DNA of 64,000 bases. Origin: Pseudomonadaceae bacterium. GTDB lineage: Bacteria; Pseudomonadota; Gammaproteobacteria; Pseudomonadales; Azotimanducaceae. Positions 53,653-63,106 of the stretch are shown piece after piece. Position 1 is the first letter of the stretch. The number at the start of each line of letters is the position of its first letter. The DNA lies in assembly GCA_024743175.1 (NCBI GenBank), contig JANSXA010000005.1, positions 124,001 through 188,000 of the forward strand. The letters run 5' to 3'. Position numbers and translations under genes: made by a program. The notes beneath the pieces were generated by a model. That model saw only the letters and a program-made list of their open reading frames with translations. It had not been told where the DNA came from and did no database searches.

Positions 53653-55779
53653 CTAAAGCTTCTTCGCCTCTATCGTCGTGGAGGGTTGCATCACCAGCAT
53701 GTTGTTCGTATCCGGGTCAAACTGCACCACCACATCCGGCACGCTGTCGAAGTGGAAACGCCCGCCTAATTCAGGCACCAGTTCATAAGTCGGTTGTCCA
53801 GGAACAACCACATGCAGTACAGACCCTTTCTGCACAACAGAGAGCACTGCAATGGGTGTGGCATAGTCACCAACCCACTGTGCCAGCCAAGATGGATCTT
53901 TCATTTGCGCATCAACCTGCTTATCAAACACGATAGGCTCGGCCGTGGGTTCTGCTCGAATCGAGATCGTCGCAATATCACCATTAACGTTGTGATGAAA
54001 CTGCGCAAGGTGATTACGCATCGCGGTATCCTGAGCTTTGGCAGAACTTTTCCACACATCATAGTGCCAATGGTCCAGCGGTACATCCATGTCGTTATAC
54101 ACAAGCTGCAGCTGGTCACCGTTCTGCTCAATCCGCAGTGGCCCGTACCCCTGATGGACATATTCTCCAACGTACGCATTAAGCTTGTGGCTGGGTTTGG
54201 TTTTCAGCTTCCGTCTCGGATCATCCCGCTCGGTGCTATTCACTGTCTCTGCGTTGTTCTTTCGTGCCAGCGCCTGACCTAACCAGTCTTTTTGCGGATG
54301 ATCCAGCAGCCTGTCTACAGCGGTGAAGCTGAGCCATTGGGGCAGTTCAGTATTGGCATTGGCAAACGCAACCACACCCAGATCCTGCTGAGGAAACAAC
54401 ATGACATTGGTAATGAACCCATCAATACCACCACTATGGTGCACAATCTTCTTTCCCTGATAAGAGCCTACTATCCATCCCAGACCGTAAACAGGCGGCG
54501 TAAACTCCTGATTCGAAGGTTCAGAGCCCATTGGCATGTGGTACCCCTGTAAGTCGTCAAGCGTCGTCGTACTTAGCAGCTGATCACCCTCAAACTGACC
54601 TTGTGCAAGATTCAACTTCAGCCAGTTAGCCATTTCATTGATTGAAGAGTTCACTGAACCCGCGGGACCAATCAGATCAAGGGGCCGAAACGGAATTTCT
54701 CTGACGTCACCGTCATCAATTAGATAGGGCCGCGCAAAATTGTCATCCTGTTGAGATTCTGTGACGGAAAAATTGGATCGAGTCATGTTCAACGGATCCA
54801 GCAGCCGGGATCGCATCAGATCTTCCCAGCTCGACTCTTGCGCCACTGTTGCCGCCAGAACCCCGGCCGTCATAAACATCAGATTGTTGTATTGAAAACG
54901 ACTGCGCGGTGCGGCGGTCAGCGGCAGATATTCCAGACGACGAACGGCCTCTTCCCGTGATGTAGACGTATTGTTGTACCACATCAGATCATGGCGTGGC
55001 ATTCCGGTACGGTGGGTAACAAGGTCACGAACAGTGGTTTGAGACGCAACGCCCTCATCAGCAAGCTTAAACTGTGGCAGGTAGTTGCGCACCGGGTCAT
55101 CCCATGACAACCGTCCAGCCTCAACCAACATGCCAAGCACCATTGTGGTCATGGCTTTTGTGGTTGAGCCGATTGCAAACAGTGAATCCGCTGTCATCGG
55201 CAGATTGTTTTTAACATCGCGCAAGCCGAATCCGCGCGCGTAGATCAACTCGCCTTTATAAACGATACCAATTGCAGCGCCAGGGGCCTGGAAATCGATC
55301 AGCGCCTGCTCCGCAGTTGCTGCCAGGTCTCCCAGCGCCTCCAGCGCAGATCCAATTGGATCTGCTGGGATAAGATTGAAGGCAAATGTTCCACCACTCT
55401 GGCTGAACAGACCAGACAAAGAATCGATTTGTCTGCCATCTTCCGTGAGTGCCAGTTCGCCAAGAAAAGAAGGGTTCCCAGGCACACCGTCAATAACAAA
55501 GGCAACAGACGTCAGGTCATTCCTTGCAGAAATCAGCAAATCTTTTAGTGGGAGGTTTTTTGCACCCTGGGCGGGGATGCTGATCGTACCAGACAACTGA
55601 TTGTTGTTACCTTGCAGCACCACTTCGATGTCCAGATGCTGGTTAGGTAGCTCGATACGCCCCTGCCATGTACCTTCAAGCGCAGGTACAGCGCCAACGC
55701 CGCTGGCGAAAATGAAACCTGCAAGCAGCACGATAGCCTGCCATCCGGTAACGCGAACCCTTGCAGAATCTGATTTCAT
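53653..55779 (-). CDS. Exported serine hydrolase (class C beta-lactamase/esterase-like)
   Basis: A 708-aa exported protein with a signal peptide (ASGVGA-VP, about residue 30). The catalytic domain has Ser-x-x-Lys at residues 205-208 (STTK), a Tyr-x-Asn triad in YNNLMF, and HSGG for the third motif. It precedes a beta-rich C-terminal extension of about 250 residues, as in D-aminopeptidase-like family members. Activity on D-amino peptides, lactams or esters is possible. The ATG chosen follows GGAGGGCACGTC. It is divergent from the lipoprotein/MarR pair. Confidence 0.85.
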   Translation of the reverse strand: MKSDSARVRVTGWQAIVLLAGFIFASGVGAVPALEGTWQGRIELPNQHLDIEVVLQGNNNQLSGTISIPAQGAKNLPLKDLLISARNDLTSVAFVIDGVPGNPSFLGELALTEDGRQIDSLSGLFSQSGGTFAFNLIPADPIGSALEALGDLAATAEQALIDFQAPGAAIGIVYKGELIYARGFGLRDVKNNLPMTADSLFAIGSTTKAMTTMVLGMLVEAGRLSWDDPVRNYLPQFKLADEGVASQTTVRDLVTHRTGMPRHDLMWYNNTSTSREEAVRRLEYLPLTAAPRSRFQYNNLMFMTAGVLAATVAQESSWEDLMRSRLLDPLNMTRSNFSVTESQQDDNFARPYLIDDGDVREIPFRPLDLIGPAGSVNSSINEMANWLKLNLAQGQFEGDQLLSTTTLDDLQGYHMPMGSEPSNQEFTPPVYGLGWIVGSYQGKKIVHHSGGIDGFITNVMLFPQQDLGVVAFANANTELPQWLSFTAVDRLLDHPQKDWLGQALARKNNAETVNSTERDDPRRKLKTKPSHKLNAYVGEYVHQGYGPLRIEQNGDQLQLVYNDMDVPLDHWHYDVWKSSAKAQDTAMRNHLAQFHHNVNGDIATISIRAEPTAEPIVFDKQVDAQMKDPSWLAQWVGDYATPIAVLSVVQKGSVLHVVVPGQPTYELVPELGGRFHFDSVPDVVVQFDPDTNNMLVMQPSTTIEAKKL

Positions 55780-55888
55780 GACGTGCCCTCCACAGCCTCG
55801 AAACACAATATCCGGATTCAGGTGTAAGGACAATTTGCCTGAGACTGGTTTGTTCGGGTTTCTTGCATGCCGCCTCCGAAACTATTAT

Positions 55889-55900
55889 ATTCCTTGGAAT
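55889..55900. promoter_or_regulatory. Short palindrome in a MarR divergon
   Basis: ATTCC-TT-GGAAT, surrounded by AT-rich flanks (TATA on both sides), lies between the serine hydrolase and lipoprotein starts. It is a candidate operator for the MarR-type regulator encoded two genes downstream. Confidence 0.4.
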
Positions 55901-55927
55901 GTTTATATCTATTAACGCGGAATTCTT

Positions 55928-56407
55928 ATGATTCGACTATCAGTGAATTTCATGACACTGCTCGCGCTCCTCTACCTCACCTCGGGTTGCAACGGGCCGC
56001 TGGGTCCAATACCCGGTAGCAAACTTTCTGGAACCGTCTCCGACAAGGCCATTCAGGATTGGTCATTTGCAGCAGATATAGACGTAATCCAACTGGAAAC
56101 CCGGCCGAAAGATCCACACTCAGTCAACACCTGGGTTGGGGTCCACGAGGGAAAACTATATATCCCGACATCACTTATTCGGGGTGATGCTGAGCCCAAC
56201 AATCGAGACTGGGTAAAGCACGTGATGATGGATCCCAAGGTGCGGCTGAGGATAAATGGCACAATTTATCCTGCCACAGCAAGCAGGGTGATAGATCAGG
56301 CGCTGGTGGATACCGTCAGAAAGCAGCTGTTGCTCAAATACGCTGAAGAGCCTACTGAGCACAGCAGCGCAGCCTGGCTGTTTATGCTGGAGAGTCGCAG
56401 TTCATGA
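55928..56407 (+). CDS. Lipoprotein with a split-barrel-like segment
   Basis: A 159-aa protein with a lipobox (LTSGC, Cys at residue 21). The mature part contains IQLETRPKDPHSVNTWVGVHEGKLYIPTS and DWVKHVMMDPKVRLRINGTIYPATA, resembling flavin- or F420-binding split-barrel proteins (pyridoxamine oxidase-like, DUF2255-like). That assignment is by general similarity. The stop overlaps the MarR gene start by 4 bp (ATGA), so the two are coupled. Confidence 0.65.
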   Translation: MIRLSVNFMTLLALLYLTSGCNGPLGPIPGSKLSGTVSDKAIQDWSFAADIDVIQLETRPKDPHSVNTWVGVHEGKLYIPTSLIRGDAEPNNRDWVKHVMMDPKVRLRINGTIYPATASRVIDQALVDTVRKQLLLKYAEEPTEHSSAAWLFMLESRSS

Positions 56408-56886
56408 GTAGCCAGCGCACCCGGGAAGAGGAGATTTTGACCTGGTGTGGTGTGATCGCCCAGCTGTCGCGGACACGCGCCAGAAAGATAATTGCTGATG
56501 CGAAGCTACCTTATCCTCTGTTCATTCTGTTGCGACATTTCTGTCATAACCCTGAACGCAAGTGGACGGTGTCACAGTTAACTGATGCTTTTGAAACCGG
56601 ACAGCCCGGTATGACCAAGCGCGTGCAGAAGCTGATTAATCTGGGCTATCTGGCGACAACTCCTGACTCGCATGACGCGCGCATCAAGTGGATTCACGTT
56701 ACCGCAAGTGGCCGCGCACTGCGTGACGAGTTACTGAACACATTGGTGCCGGACCAGGCTTCTTTGTTTGCCGACTGGAAAGAGCGCGACATTGAGGACC
56801 TTCATCAGCACCTGTTCAAGCTCAAAACCTACCTGGATGAGAACCGCGACCGGATCATCACAGGAAATTCATACTCTATGCGTTAA
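56404..56886 (+). CDS. MarR-like winged-helix regulator
   Basis: A 160-aa protein with a winged-helix core: ARKIIADAKLPYPLFILLRHFC, KWTVSQLTDAFETGQPGMTKRVQKLINLGYLATT and the wing DSHDARIKWIHVTASGRALRDEL. The long C-terminal helix (WKERDIEDLHQHLFKLKTYLDENRD) would dimerise. It probably controls its own operon and the divergent hydrolase. The following sodB gene starts 35 bp on, and a link to oxidative stress is only positional. Confidence 0.82.
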   Translation: MSSQRTREEEILTWCGVIAQLSRTRARKIIADAKLPYPLFILLRHFCHNPERKWTVSQLTDAFETGQPGMTKRVQKLINLGYLATTPDSHDARIKWIHVTASGRALRDELLNTLVPDQASLFADWKERDIEDLHQHLFKLKTYLDENRDRIITGNSYSMR

Positions 56887-56921
56887 GCTGTTCGTTTTAA
56901 CCTAGAGGACCCATTACAACT

Positions 56922-57497
56922 ATGTCTTTTGAACTGCCCGACCTGCCTTATGCCGACGATGCCCTTGCACCGGTGATTTCCGCTGAAACCATTTCTTATC
57001 ACTACGGCAAACACCACCAGGCCTATGTTAATAACCTCAACAAACTGATTGCTGATACAGAACAAGCTGACGCATCCCTCGAAGAAATTATAATCGCCAG
57101 CGAAGGCGGCTTGTTTAACAACGCCGCGCAAGTCTGGAACCACACGTTTTACTGGCATTGCATGACGCCAGGCGGCGCGCCAATCGAACCAGGCCCGCTG
57201 CACGACGCAATCGAAAAGAGCTTTGGCTCCATGGACAAACTCAAAGAGGAGTTTATCTCGGCAGCCGCTGGCAACTTTGGTTCCGGTTGGACCTGGTTGA
57301 TTGCCGGCGACAATGGCACACTGGAAATCGTCAACACCAGTAATGCAGACACTCCGCTGGCACACGGTGCACAGCCGCTGCTCACTTGTGACGTCTGGGA
57401 ACATGCTTACTACATTGACCATCGCAACGCGCGGGCAGACTATCTAGAAGGCTGGTGGGACCTCATAAACTGGCCGTTTGTTGCCAGCCAGCTCTGA
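56922..57497 (+). CDS. sodB: Iron superoxide dismutase
   Basis: A 191-aa Fe-type superoxide dismutase that converts superoxide to peroxide and oxygen in the cytosol. Ligands lie in SYHYGKHHQAYVNNLN (His27), NAAQVWNHTFYW (His near 74), and CDVWEHAYYIDHRNARADYLEGWWDLINW (Asp and His). The AAQVWNHTFYWHCM stretch is characteristic of the Fe form. Its last 54 bp overlap the 3' end of the convergent GTPase gene. Confidence 0.93.
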   Translation: MSFELPDLPYADDALAPVISAETISYHYGKHHQAYVNNLNKLIADTEQADASLEEIIIASEGGLFNNAAQVWNHTFYWHCMTPGGAPIEPGPLHDAIEKSFGSMDKLKEEFISAAAGNFGSGWTWLIAGDNGTLEIVNTSNADTPLAHGAQPLLTCDVWEHAYYIDHRNARADYLEGWWDLINWPFVASQL

Positions 57498-58877
57498 TTC
57501 CAATTTGAGTTGAAACAAAGCCTCCACACAGGCCTGCAGCTGACTGCGGGTCCTGCTGGAGGCGCCTTCCTTGCGGATTGTGCCTATCGCCTGCGCTATC
57601 CTGCGGCGCAGATCTTCAGGGATCTGATCCATGACATTTTCCTGGTCCTGCATCTGCGCAGACATCACGCTGCGCAGCGCATGATTTCGTTCGCGCACCA
57701 GATCATGGTGCAGCCAGGCGCGGCCTAAGAACACCCACGGGAAGTTCGCTGCATCAAGCGGACCAACCTGCACAAGCTTCCCGCCCAGCTGCTGCCCGAG
57801 CACCTTGGTTTTTGCGAGCTCATCGGATGCAAACCAGCTACCGAGACTGCCTACCGCAGCCCCTACTGCCGTACCGAGCAGTAGCGAAGCACCACCGAGC
57901 AGCGCATCAATCCCAAACCCGGCCACTGCCCCGGTCATAGCACCGGTAATCAGCAATTGTGTCCTCGACAGGCCAAACAATGCCCAGCCTTCTTCGCTGA
58001 AGAGATCTATATCCAACAGCACCAGATCAGTTTCGTCTGCACGCATGCGGTCATGTCGGTAGATACTCTGCACCTGCTGGCGCGCCCGTTGTTCACGTTC
58101 GCGAATACGCTGCAGAAGCGCATTACGCAGAGATTGAGCCACCCCGTCGGTCGCGTCACCTTCGTCGACAAACTGTTGTCCGGTGTACGACAGACAAGCG
58201 ATCAACGCATCCGCAACTTCCGTCGCGCTACGATGCAGACGCCGGCTGCGCTCAGACCGCAGTGCCTTGATCGCGGCTTCCATATCTGAGCGCCAGGCTT
58301 CATTGAGCTCGGCAAACGCGCGCAACAGATTGGTACGTGTATCAAAGTCTGCAAGCATGGCATTAAAGACACGCACGATCGAAAAATACTGGTCCAGGGC
58401 ACGTCGCCATTGCTCCTGATAGTCCCCTTCGCCGATCAGATTGATCAATGCCATACGCGGCTGGCCGGTCCATTGCAGTATCTGCATTTCAACCTCAAAC
58501 TCCGGCCCATATGGCTTTGAGCCATCCACTACATACAATATGCCGGCGCCGTCCAGAATGGGCTGCAGGAGCTCACACTCGTCTGCAAACTTCGGGTCGT
58601 CGCGATGTTCTGCAACAAAAGCCCGCACCACATCCACCCTGTTGCTGGCGTCTTCCACATGGGCTTCCAGCCACTGTAAAACACGGTTTGCCCGCTGAAA
58701 GCCCGGGGTATCAACAAGCGTGTAAAGGAGTTTGCCATCAACACTGAAGTCATAATGGGTGGCTTTCCTTGTTGTACCCGGCTTCGAGCTGATGGCAATG
58801 TCTTCGTTTTCAGCAAGCGTGGCGACAATAGAGCTTTTGCCCTTGTTCGGCTGTCCAACCACGGCAAAATCAGGCAT
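57444..58877 (-). CDS. DUF3482-type GTPase
   Basis: A 477-aa GTPase. The G1 loop GQPNKGKSS is at residues about 8-16, G3 is DTPGF and a switch-I candidate is SSKPGTTRKATHY (G2). A central coiled region and a small glycine-rich hydrophobic hairpin (LLITGAMTGAVAGFGIDALLGGA and LLLGTAVGAAVGSLGSWF) suggest membrane contact; the DUF3482 domain covers the C-terminal part. It forms a conserved-looking pair with the DUF2868 membrane protein, whose stop overlaps its start. Its biological role is not known. The short start MPDFAVVGQ is preferred. Confidence 0.82.
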   Translation of the reverse strand: MPDFAVVGQPNKGKSSIVATLAENEDIAISSKPGTTRKATHYDFSVDGKLLYTLVDTPGFQRANRVLQWLEAHVEDASNRVDVVRAFVAEHRDDPKFADECELLQPILDGAGILYVVDGSKPYGPEFEVEMQILQWTGQPRMALINLIGEGDYQEQWRRALDQYFSIVRVFNAMLADFDTRTNLLRAFAELNEAWRSDMEAAIKALRSERSRRLHRSATEVADALIACLSYTGQQFVDEGDATDGVAQSLRNALLQRIREREQRARQQVQSIYRHDRMRADETDLVLLDIDLFSEEGWALFGLSRTQLLITGAMTGAVAGFGIDALLGGASLLLGTAVGAAVGSLGSWFASDELAKTKVLGQQLGGKLVQVGPLDAANFPWVFLGRAWLHHDLVRERNHALRSVMSAQMQDQENVMDQIPEDLRRRIAQAIGTIRKEGASSRTRSQLQACVEALFQLKLESELAGNKRPVYEVPPAF

Positions 58878-60294
58878 CAGTAAATCCGCCAAAATTCATG
58901 ACATAGGTACCAGGATCCTGCAACTGTGCAACTGTTCGAGCCCAGACTGAGACGTCGCCTGATTCAGCAGGCCTGCTTTCAAGACCCACCGGAACAACGG
59001 CAATGGAGCAGGATTTACCCACCTGTTCACGTAACGCAGATAAGACGTCGAGGAACTCCAGCAACGGCGGCTCCCAGCTCTTTGTGAATACAACCACCTT
59101 TTTGTACCGCGTCGGAAGGCTGTTCAAGACACTGCTCAGCTCCGCATCTGAAGATGACGCACTCAGCCATGCAATATCTGCTGTGCGCAGTTCAGATTCC
59201 GAAACCGCACCGTTCCAGACCAGTATGTACGCATCCGCAAACGATGTTGCAGTCTGCAGATCAGAAACACCCGACTCCTGCGCCTCAGTTGGTTCAGGGG
59301 TGTGTGACTGCTGCCCCAGATCAACAACCGGAGAAATCAATCGGTCCATCAGCGCGGTAACTTCAGAGTGTTCCAGCAGATAAGTGCGAGTTGCGCGCTT
59401 AAACCGCCAGCCGGCGAATAACAACAGCAGCAACCGAGGCAGGAATCCCCAGATTAACAAGCTCATCAGCACATACTTCCACCAGGTACCCAGCAGCGCG
59501 ACCTGCTCAACGCCGCTCGGTGCGGCCAGGCGAAATATTCGCGAGGCTTCTACAAGATCCGCATCTGGCGCTGCAGCCGGCCAGAGGCTGGCCCAGGGGA
59601 ATGCCACCATGTTAAACAGGCTATATATAGAACTGGATTCAACGGCAAGCGTTGTGCTCCAGCCGAAAGCCAGATCGCTGACCGACACAAGGACAACCAA
59701 CGCCAGCACCGCGCCAATATAAAAGCCAACGCCAAACAACTGAGAAAAAACCACAACCTGCCAGAAGCCCAGCCTGCTGCGAGCATCTGCCTGACCATAA
59801 AACCCGGTGAATTGCAGACCCGCATAACGCTCAAACAGATCCAGTGTCCAGCGACCGGGACTCATCCAATGCGGTAACAGCGCCATTGCATTCAGACCAA
59901 AAGCCTGCAGCAGACAGAACATCACTGTCAGCAGAAGAAAAATAAAAGGCAGCAGAACCAGAACACCCAGCAGTGCGAGCAGATTAATAGGGTAGTCACC
60001 TTCAAATGTCAGCGCCAGACTGCCTACACCCACGCCGATAAGCAGCCCGCCAGCCAGCAACAGCCCGGATAATGTGCGGCGGACTTGCAGCACACGCCGA
60101 CCAAGATCCGCAGACGCGGGGCGTTCAATCGCCTGCCACCAGAGCAGCACTTTTTTTAACGGATCTGCATCGGTCTGATGCTGGCCGATCGCGCGATCAC
60201 GTTTGAGCCGATCGAGATCAGCCCGATCACTGTCTCGTTCCAGCCACTGATGGATGTCTGCGGCCTGGGCAAGCAGGGGCTGCCGATCAGTCAC
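58870..60294 (-). CDS. DUF2868 membrane protein
   Basis: A 474-aa inner-membrane protein. After a soluble N-terminal helix (LAQAADIHQWLERD) it has about four to six hydrophobic segments (LLLAGGLLIGVGVGSLAL; INLLALLGVLVLLPFIFLLL; VVVFSQLFGVGFYIGAVLALVVLV; YVLMSLLIWGFLPRLLLLLFAGW), and the C-terminal third is a cytosolic alpha/beta domain. It is the regular partner of DUF3482 GTPases. The GTG overlapping the upstream stop is the likely start; longer readings enter the upstream gene. Function unknown. Confidence 0.78.
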   Translation of the reverse strand: MTDRQPLLAQAADIHQWLERDSDRADLDRLKRDRAIGQHQTDADPLKKVLLWWQAIERPASADLGRRVLQVRRTLSGLLLAGGLLIGVGVGSLALTFEGDYPINLLALLGVLVLLPFIFLLLTVMFCLLQAFGLNAMALLPHWMSPGRWTLDLFERYAGLQFTGFYGQADARSRLGFWQVVVFSQLFGVGFYIGAVLALVVLVSVSDLAFGWSTTLAVESSSIYSLFNMVAFPWASLWPAAAPDADLVEASRIFRLAAPSGVEQVALLGTWWKYVLMSLLIWGFLPRLLLLLFAGWRFKRATRTYLLEHSEVTALMDRLISPVVDLGQQSHTPEPTEAQESGVSDLQTATSFADAYILVWNGAVSESELRTADIAWLSASSSDAELSSVLNSLPTRYKKVVVFTKSWEPPLLEFLDVLSALREQVGKSCSIAVVPVGLESRPAESGDVSVWARTVAQLQDPGTYVMNFGGFTDA

Positions 60295-61147
60295 GGAGCG
60301 AGTCGGCTTCAACGTCGGATGCTGGTTTAACAGACGCCTGCAATAAAACCTCAACGACCTCAGACAGATGCGCGGGCGGTAGCGTCTTCAGTTGAGCCAT
60401 TAACTCATACAACTCAGCTGCGCCTGCATGAAATTGTCCAGGCAATCCGTATGCTTCGAACGTGCTGGCAATCTCACGCATTTCACCAGCGAAACGCCAG
60501 GCTTTCCTTGAAGTAGCCAGGGCGGTTTTTTCACTTCGTTCCGCCAGCCCGGGTTGCGAGCGCTGCCATTCCTGCTGCAACGTTGCTGTTACTCCAGCAG
60601 CTTCCGCCAGGCCATTGACCGCCAGCAGGAGTGCGCTTGATCCTTTTGTATATGCGGCATAGGCCATTTTCAATGCAGACGCTGCGCTGGTGTTTCCCTG
60701 CATGACAATCGCCTGCAGGTTGGCGCCGTCGAACATTGCTGCTATTTCGGAAGCGCGCCCACCGCAGAGATACAGGCGCGTAGATCCTGGCTGACGAGCC
60801 GGCGGTCCAATAATGCCGCCATCCACATACCTGCTACCAAAAAAGCCGGCAATTTTTTCCGCGGTGGCAGGCGCTACCGCGTTGGCGTCCACAAAAGTAC
60901 CGGTGAAATGCGCCTGGTGCACCTGCTGAGCGACGGAAAAAGCAGCATCAGGAGGACACACTGAAATAATCACATCAACGTGTGTACACAGCTTTGCCAG
61001 ATCATCAAAGTCAGTGAACGCTTTGGCGCGCACCTGGGTCGCCTCGCTCCGACCTGAACTCAGCCAGGCAACTTCGTGTCCACTTTGCTGCAGGCAAAGA
61101 CCAACCGTTACGCCCATATCACCCGGGTGTAGAATGCCCACTTTCAT
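60287..61147 (-). CDS. NAD(P)-binding 6-phosphogluconate dehydrogenase-like protein with DUF1932
   Basis: A 286-aa oxidoreductase. Rossmann motif GILHPGDMGVTVG is at residues 4-16, followed by VDVIISVCPPDAAFSVAQQV and FVDANAVAPAT typical of beta-hydroxyacid dehydrogenases. The C-terminal DUF1932 region (SALKMAYAAYTKGSSALLLAVNGLAEAAGV) provides the active-site Lys (SALKMAYAAYTKG). Substrate unknown. Its stop overlaps the DUF2868 start by 8 bp, so this gene heads the three-gene overlapping set and is preceded closely by the M20 gene. Confidence 0.82.
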   Translation of the reverse strand: MKVGILHPGDMGVTVGLCLQQSGHEVAWLSSGRSEATQVRAKAFTDFDDLAKLCTHVDVIISVCPPDAAFSVAQQVHQAHFTGTFVDANAVAPATAEKIAGFFGSRYVDGGIIGPPARQPGSTRLYLCGGRASEIAAMFDGANLQAIVMQGNTSAASALKMAYAAYTKGSSALLLAVNGLAEAAGVTATLQQEWQRSQPGLAERSEKTALATSRKAWRFAGEMREIASTFEAYGLPGQFHAGAAELYELMAQLKTLPPAHLSEVVEVLLQASVKPASDVEADSLRD

Positions 61148-61158
61148 TTCAGCGCCTC

Positions 61159-62592
61159 CTAGCGACGATAATCCAGGGGGGGTTCACGGTCACCCAGCAG
61201 AGCTTCATACACAAAGTCTTCTCCCCGGGCGAGGACAAACTCTGCTCGCGCAGCAGCGATGGCCTGAGGGTCCTGCATCAGATCAACAGCAGTTTTTGCC
61301 AGCAGCCGTGACGCCAGTAACATACCTTTATGGCCGATACTCATGCCACCTGCGGCAACCGCCTGCCAGCTGTGCGCAGGCGTACCCGGCACCCAGGTTG
61401 CTGTGTTGAAGCCAACCGTCGGTACCAGCCAGCTGACGTCACCAACGTCGGTGGAACCCATGCTCTGACGCAAAACAAAAGCCTGTATCTGACTTTGCGA
61501 ACCCAGAGATAGCGTGGGGTTCAGCAACGTTGCATAAATCTCCTCGGCAAACTTCTGTTCCGCCGGGGTATAGCTGATGCCGCCTAATGCTCGGAGGTTG
61601 TCATCTACCATTTTCGCCAGGGTATGGTTGGGCAGCACCGGATAGTTACCGTGCATCACTTCCACATCAACTTCTGTCTCTGTGCCCATTGCGGCCGCTT
61701 GCGCTGCATTCACTACCCGGTCAAAAAGCTCTACTACCTGTACCGGGTCAGGATGCCGCACGTAGTAATAAACCTGCGCTTTTTCCGGCACAATATTCGG
61801 CGCATCACCACCATCGGTAATGACATAGTGAATGCGGGACGTTTGCGGGACGTGCTCGCGCATCATATTGACCATGTAATTCATCGCTTCAACACCATCA
61901 AGTGCAGAACGGCCTTTGTCTGGTGCGGAAGCGGCGTGAGCTGCGCGACCTCTGAATGTGAAACGGCCACTCTTGTTGGACGTGGTGGAATACGGCGCCG
62001 CAGAGTTTGCGCTGCCTGGGTGCCAATGCAGCATCACATCCACATCATCAAACAAACCTGCCCTGGCAAGATAGACCTTGCCTGACCCACCTTCTTCAGC
62101 CGGAGTCCCAAACACTTTCACTGTGCCGGGCTGCCCCTGGGATTCCAGCCATTGCACAATGGCAACTGCAGCGCTTGCTGACGCAGCACCAAACAAATGG
62201 TGCCCACAGGCATGGCCCGCCCCGCCCTGCTGCAGTGGTGATCTGGAGGATTGTGCTGCCTGACTCAAACCTGGCAAAGCGTCAAATTCAGCAAGAATAC
62301 CAATGGTGGGTCCGCCGCTGCCAAAACTGGCAACAAAGGCAGTGGGTATGTCGGCAACGCCGGCAGAAACTGCGAATCCAGCATTCTTGAGATAATCCTG
62401 CAGCGCCTGACTGCTGTTGTACTCCTGATACCCAACTTCAGCGAGACTCCAGATCTTGTCCGCCAGAGCGATGCTCGCCTGGGCTTGAGCCATCACTCTG
62501 TCTTCAACGTCCGCTGCAGCAAACGCGGGCGGAGAGAACAGTCCGAATAAAGTCAGACACACTATTATTGTTTGACGGTTGCTGAAGTTCAT
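61159..62592 (-). CDS. Exported M20-family amidohydrolase (AbgB-like)
   Basis: A 477-aa zinc amidohydrolase. A signal peptide (VCLTLFGLFSPPAFA) leads to the metal-binding motif GGAGHACGHHLFGAA, the Glu pair GTPAEEGGSGK and the dimerisation region GRAAHAASAPDKGRSALD. Further His in MLHWHPGSA completes the site. Similarity is to p-aminobenzoyl-glutamate hydrolase B and related periplasmic aminoacylases. The ATG after ACAGGTG is preferred to the adjacent GTG. It lies 12 bp before the DUF1932 gene. Confidence 0.88.
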   Translation of the reverse strand: MNFSNRQTIIVCLTLFGLFSPPAFAAADVEDRVMAQAQASIALADKIWSLAEVGYQEYNSSQALQDYLKNAGFAVSAGVADIPTAFVASFGSGGPTIGILAEFDALPGLSQAAQSSRSPLQQGGAGHACGHHLFGAASASAAVAIVQWLESQGQPGTVKVFGTPAEEGGSGKVYLARAGLFDDVDVMLHWHPGSANSAAPYSTTSNKSGRFTFRGRAAHAASAPDKGRSALDGVEAMNYMVNMMREHVPQTSRIHYVITDGGDAPNIVPEKAQVYYYVRHPDPVQVVELFDRVVNAAQAAAMGTETEVDVEVMHGNYPVLPNHTLAKMVDDNLRALGGISYTPAEQKFAEEIYATLLNPTLSLGSQSQIQAFVLRQSMGSTDVGDVSWLVPTVGFNTATWVPGTPAHSWQAVAAGGMSIGHKGMLLASRLLAKTAVDLMQDPQAIAAARAEFVLARGEDFVYEALLGDREPPLDYRR

Positions 62593-62731
62593 CACCTGTA
62601 ACTACCACAAAAGTTGTGTATAAAAGACGCTAGTCTAGCAGCTTTGTTTGTTCAGTTTAGGTTCAGGCAGGTGCCGCAATGCTAAGAGTAACTATACGTC
62701 CGCTGCTGGTGGACAACTGCAGAGAGATCCA

Positions 62732-63079
62732 ATGACTGACCTCGCCAGAAGAGCCCTGTCCGCGTTAGCCCTTGCCATCGTGCCATTGTTGCTAAACCTG
62801 AGCGCCACAGCGCTACCCCATTCCGGTGAACGCGTTGACAGCATTTCGGCGGTCTCTTCCGAAAGCACCTGGGAAGTGCTGGACTATCGGCACGTGGTCG
62901 TAACCCTCGATAGTCAGCAACGTTACCTGTTGACGCTCAGCCACATGTGTCCAAAACTCGCGGTCGCCGCCAAGCTGGGTATAAGCACATCGGGAGACGC
63001 AGTTTATGCAGGATTCGACTACATCACTGCAGATGGAGAACGTTGTCTGATCAAAGGCATCTCGCGTTTGCGGGTTTAA
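62732..63079 (+). CDS. DUF6491-like small exported protein
   Basis: A 115-aa protein with a signal peptide (ALSALALAIVPLLLNLSATA). The mature part contains WEVLDYRHVVVTLDSQQRYLL, a Cys in SHMCPKLAVA, and GERCLIKGISRL with a second Cys, matching the DUF6491 pattern of two half-barrel-like segments. Function unknown. The ATG in CCAATGACTGAC is used because a longer frame has no recognisable protein upstream. It ends in a hairpin terminator that overlaps the next gene's stop. Confidence 0.68.
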   Translation: MTDLARRALSALALAIVPLLLNLSATALPHSGERVDSISAVSSESTWEVLDYRHVVVTLDSQQRYLLTLSHMCPKLAVAAKLGISTSGDAVYAGFDYITADGERCLIKGISRLRV

Positions 63080-63106
63080 CGCTCAGACATCATCTGAGTG
63101 CTTTTT
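63080..63106 (+). terminator. Rho-independent terminator after the DUF6491-like gene
   Basis: CTCAGA-CATCA-TCTGAG forms a 6-bp stem extended by two further pairs, followed by CTTTTT. It overlaps the last codons of the convergent acetyltransferase gene. Confidence 0.65.
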
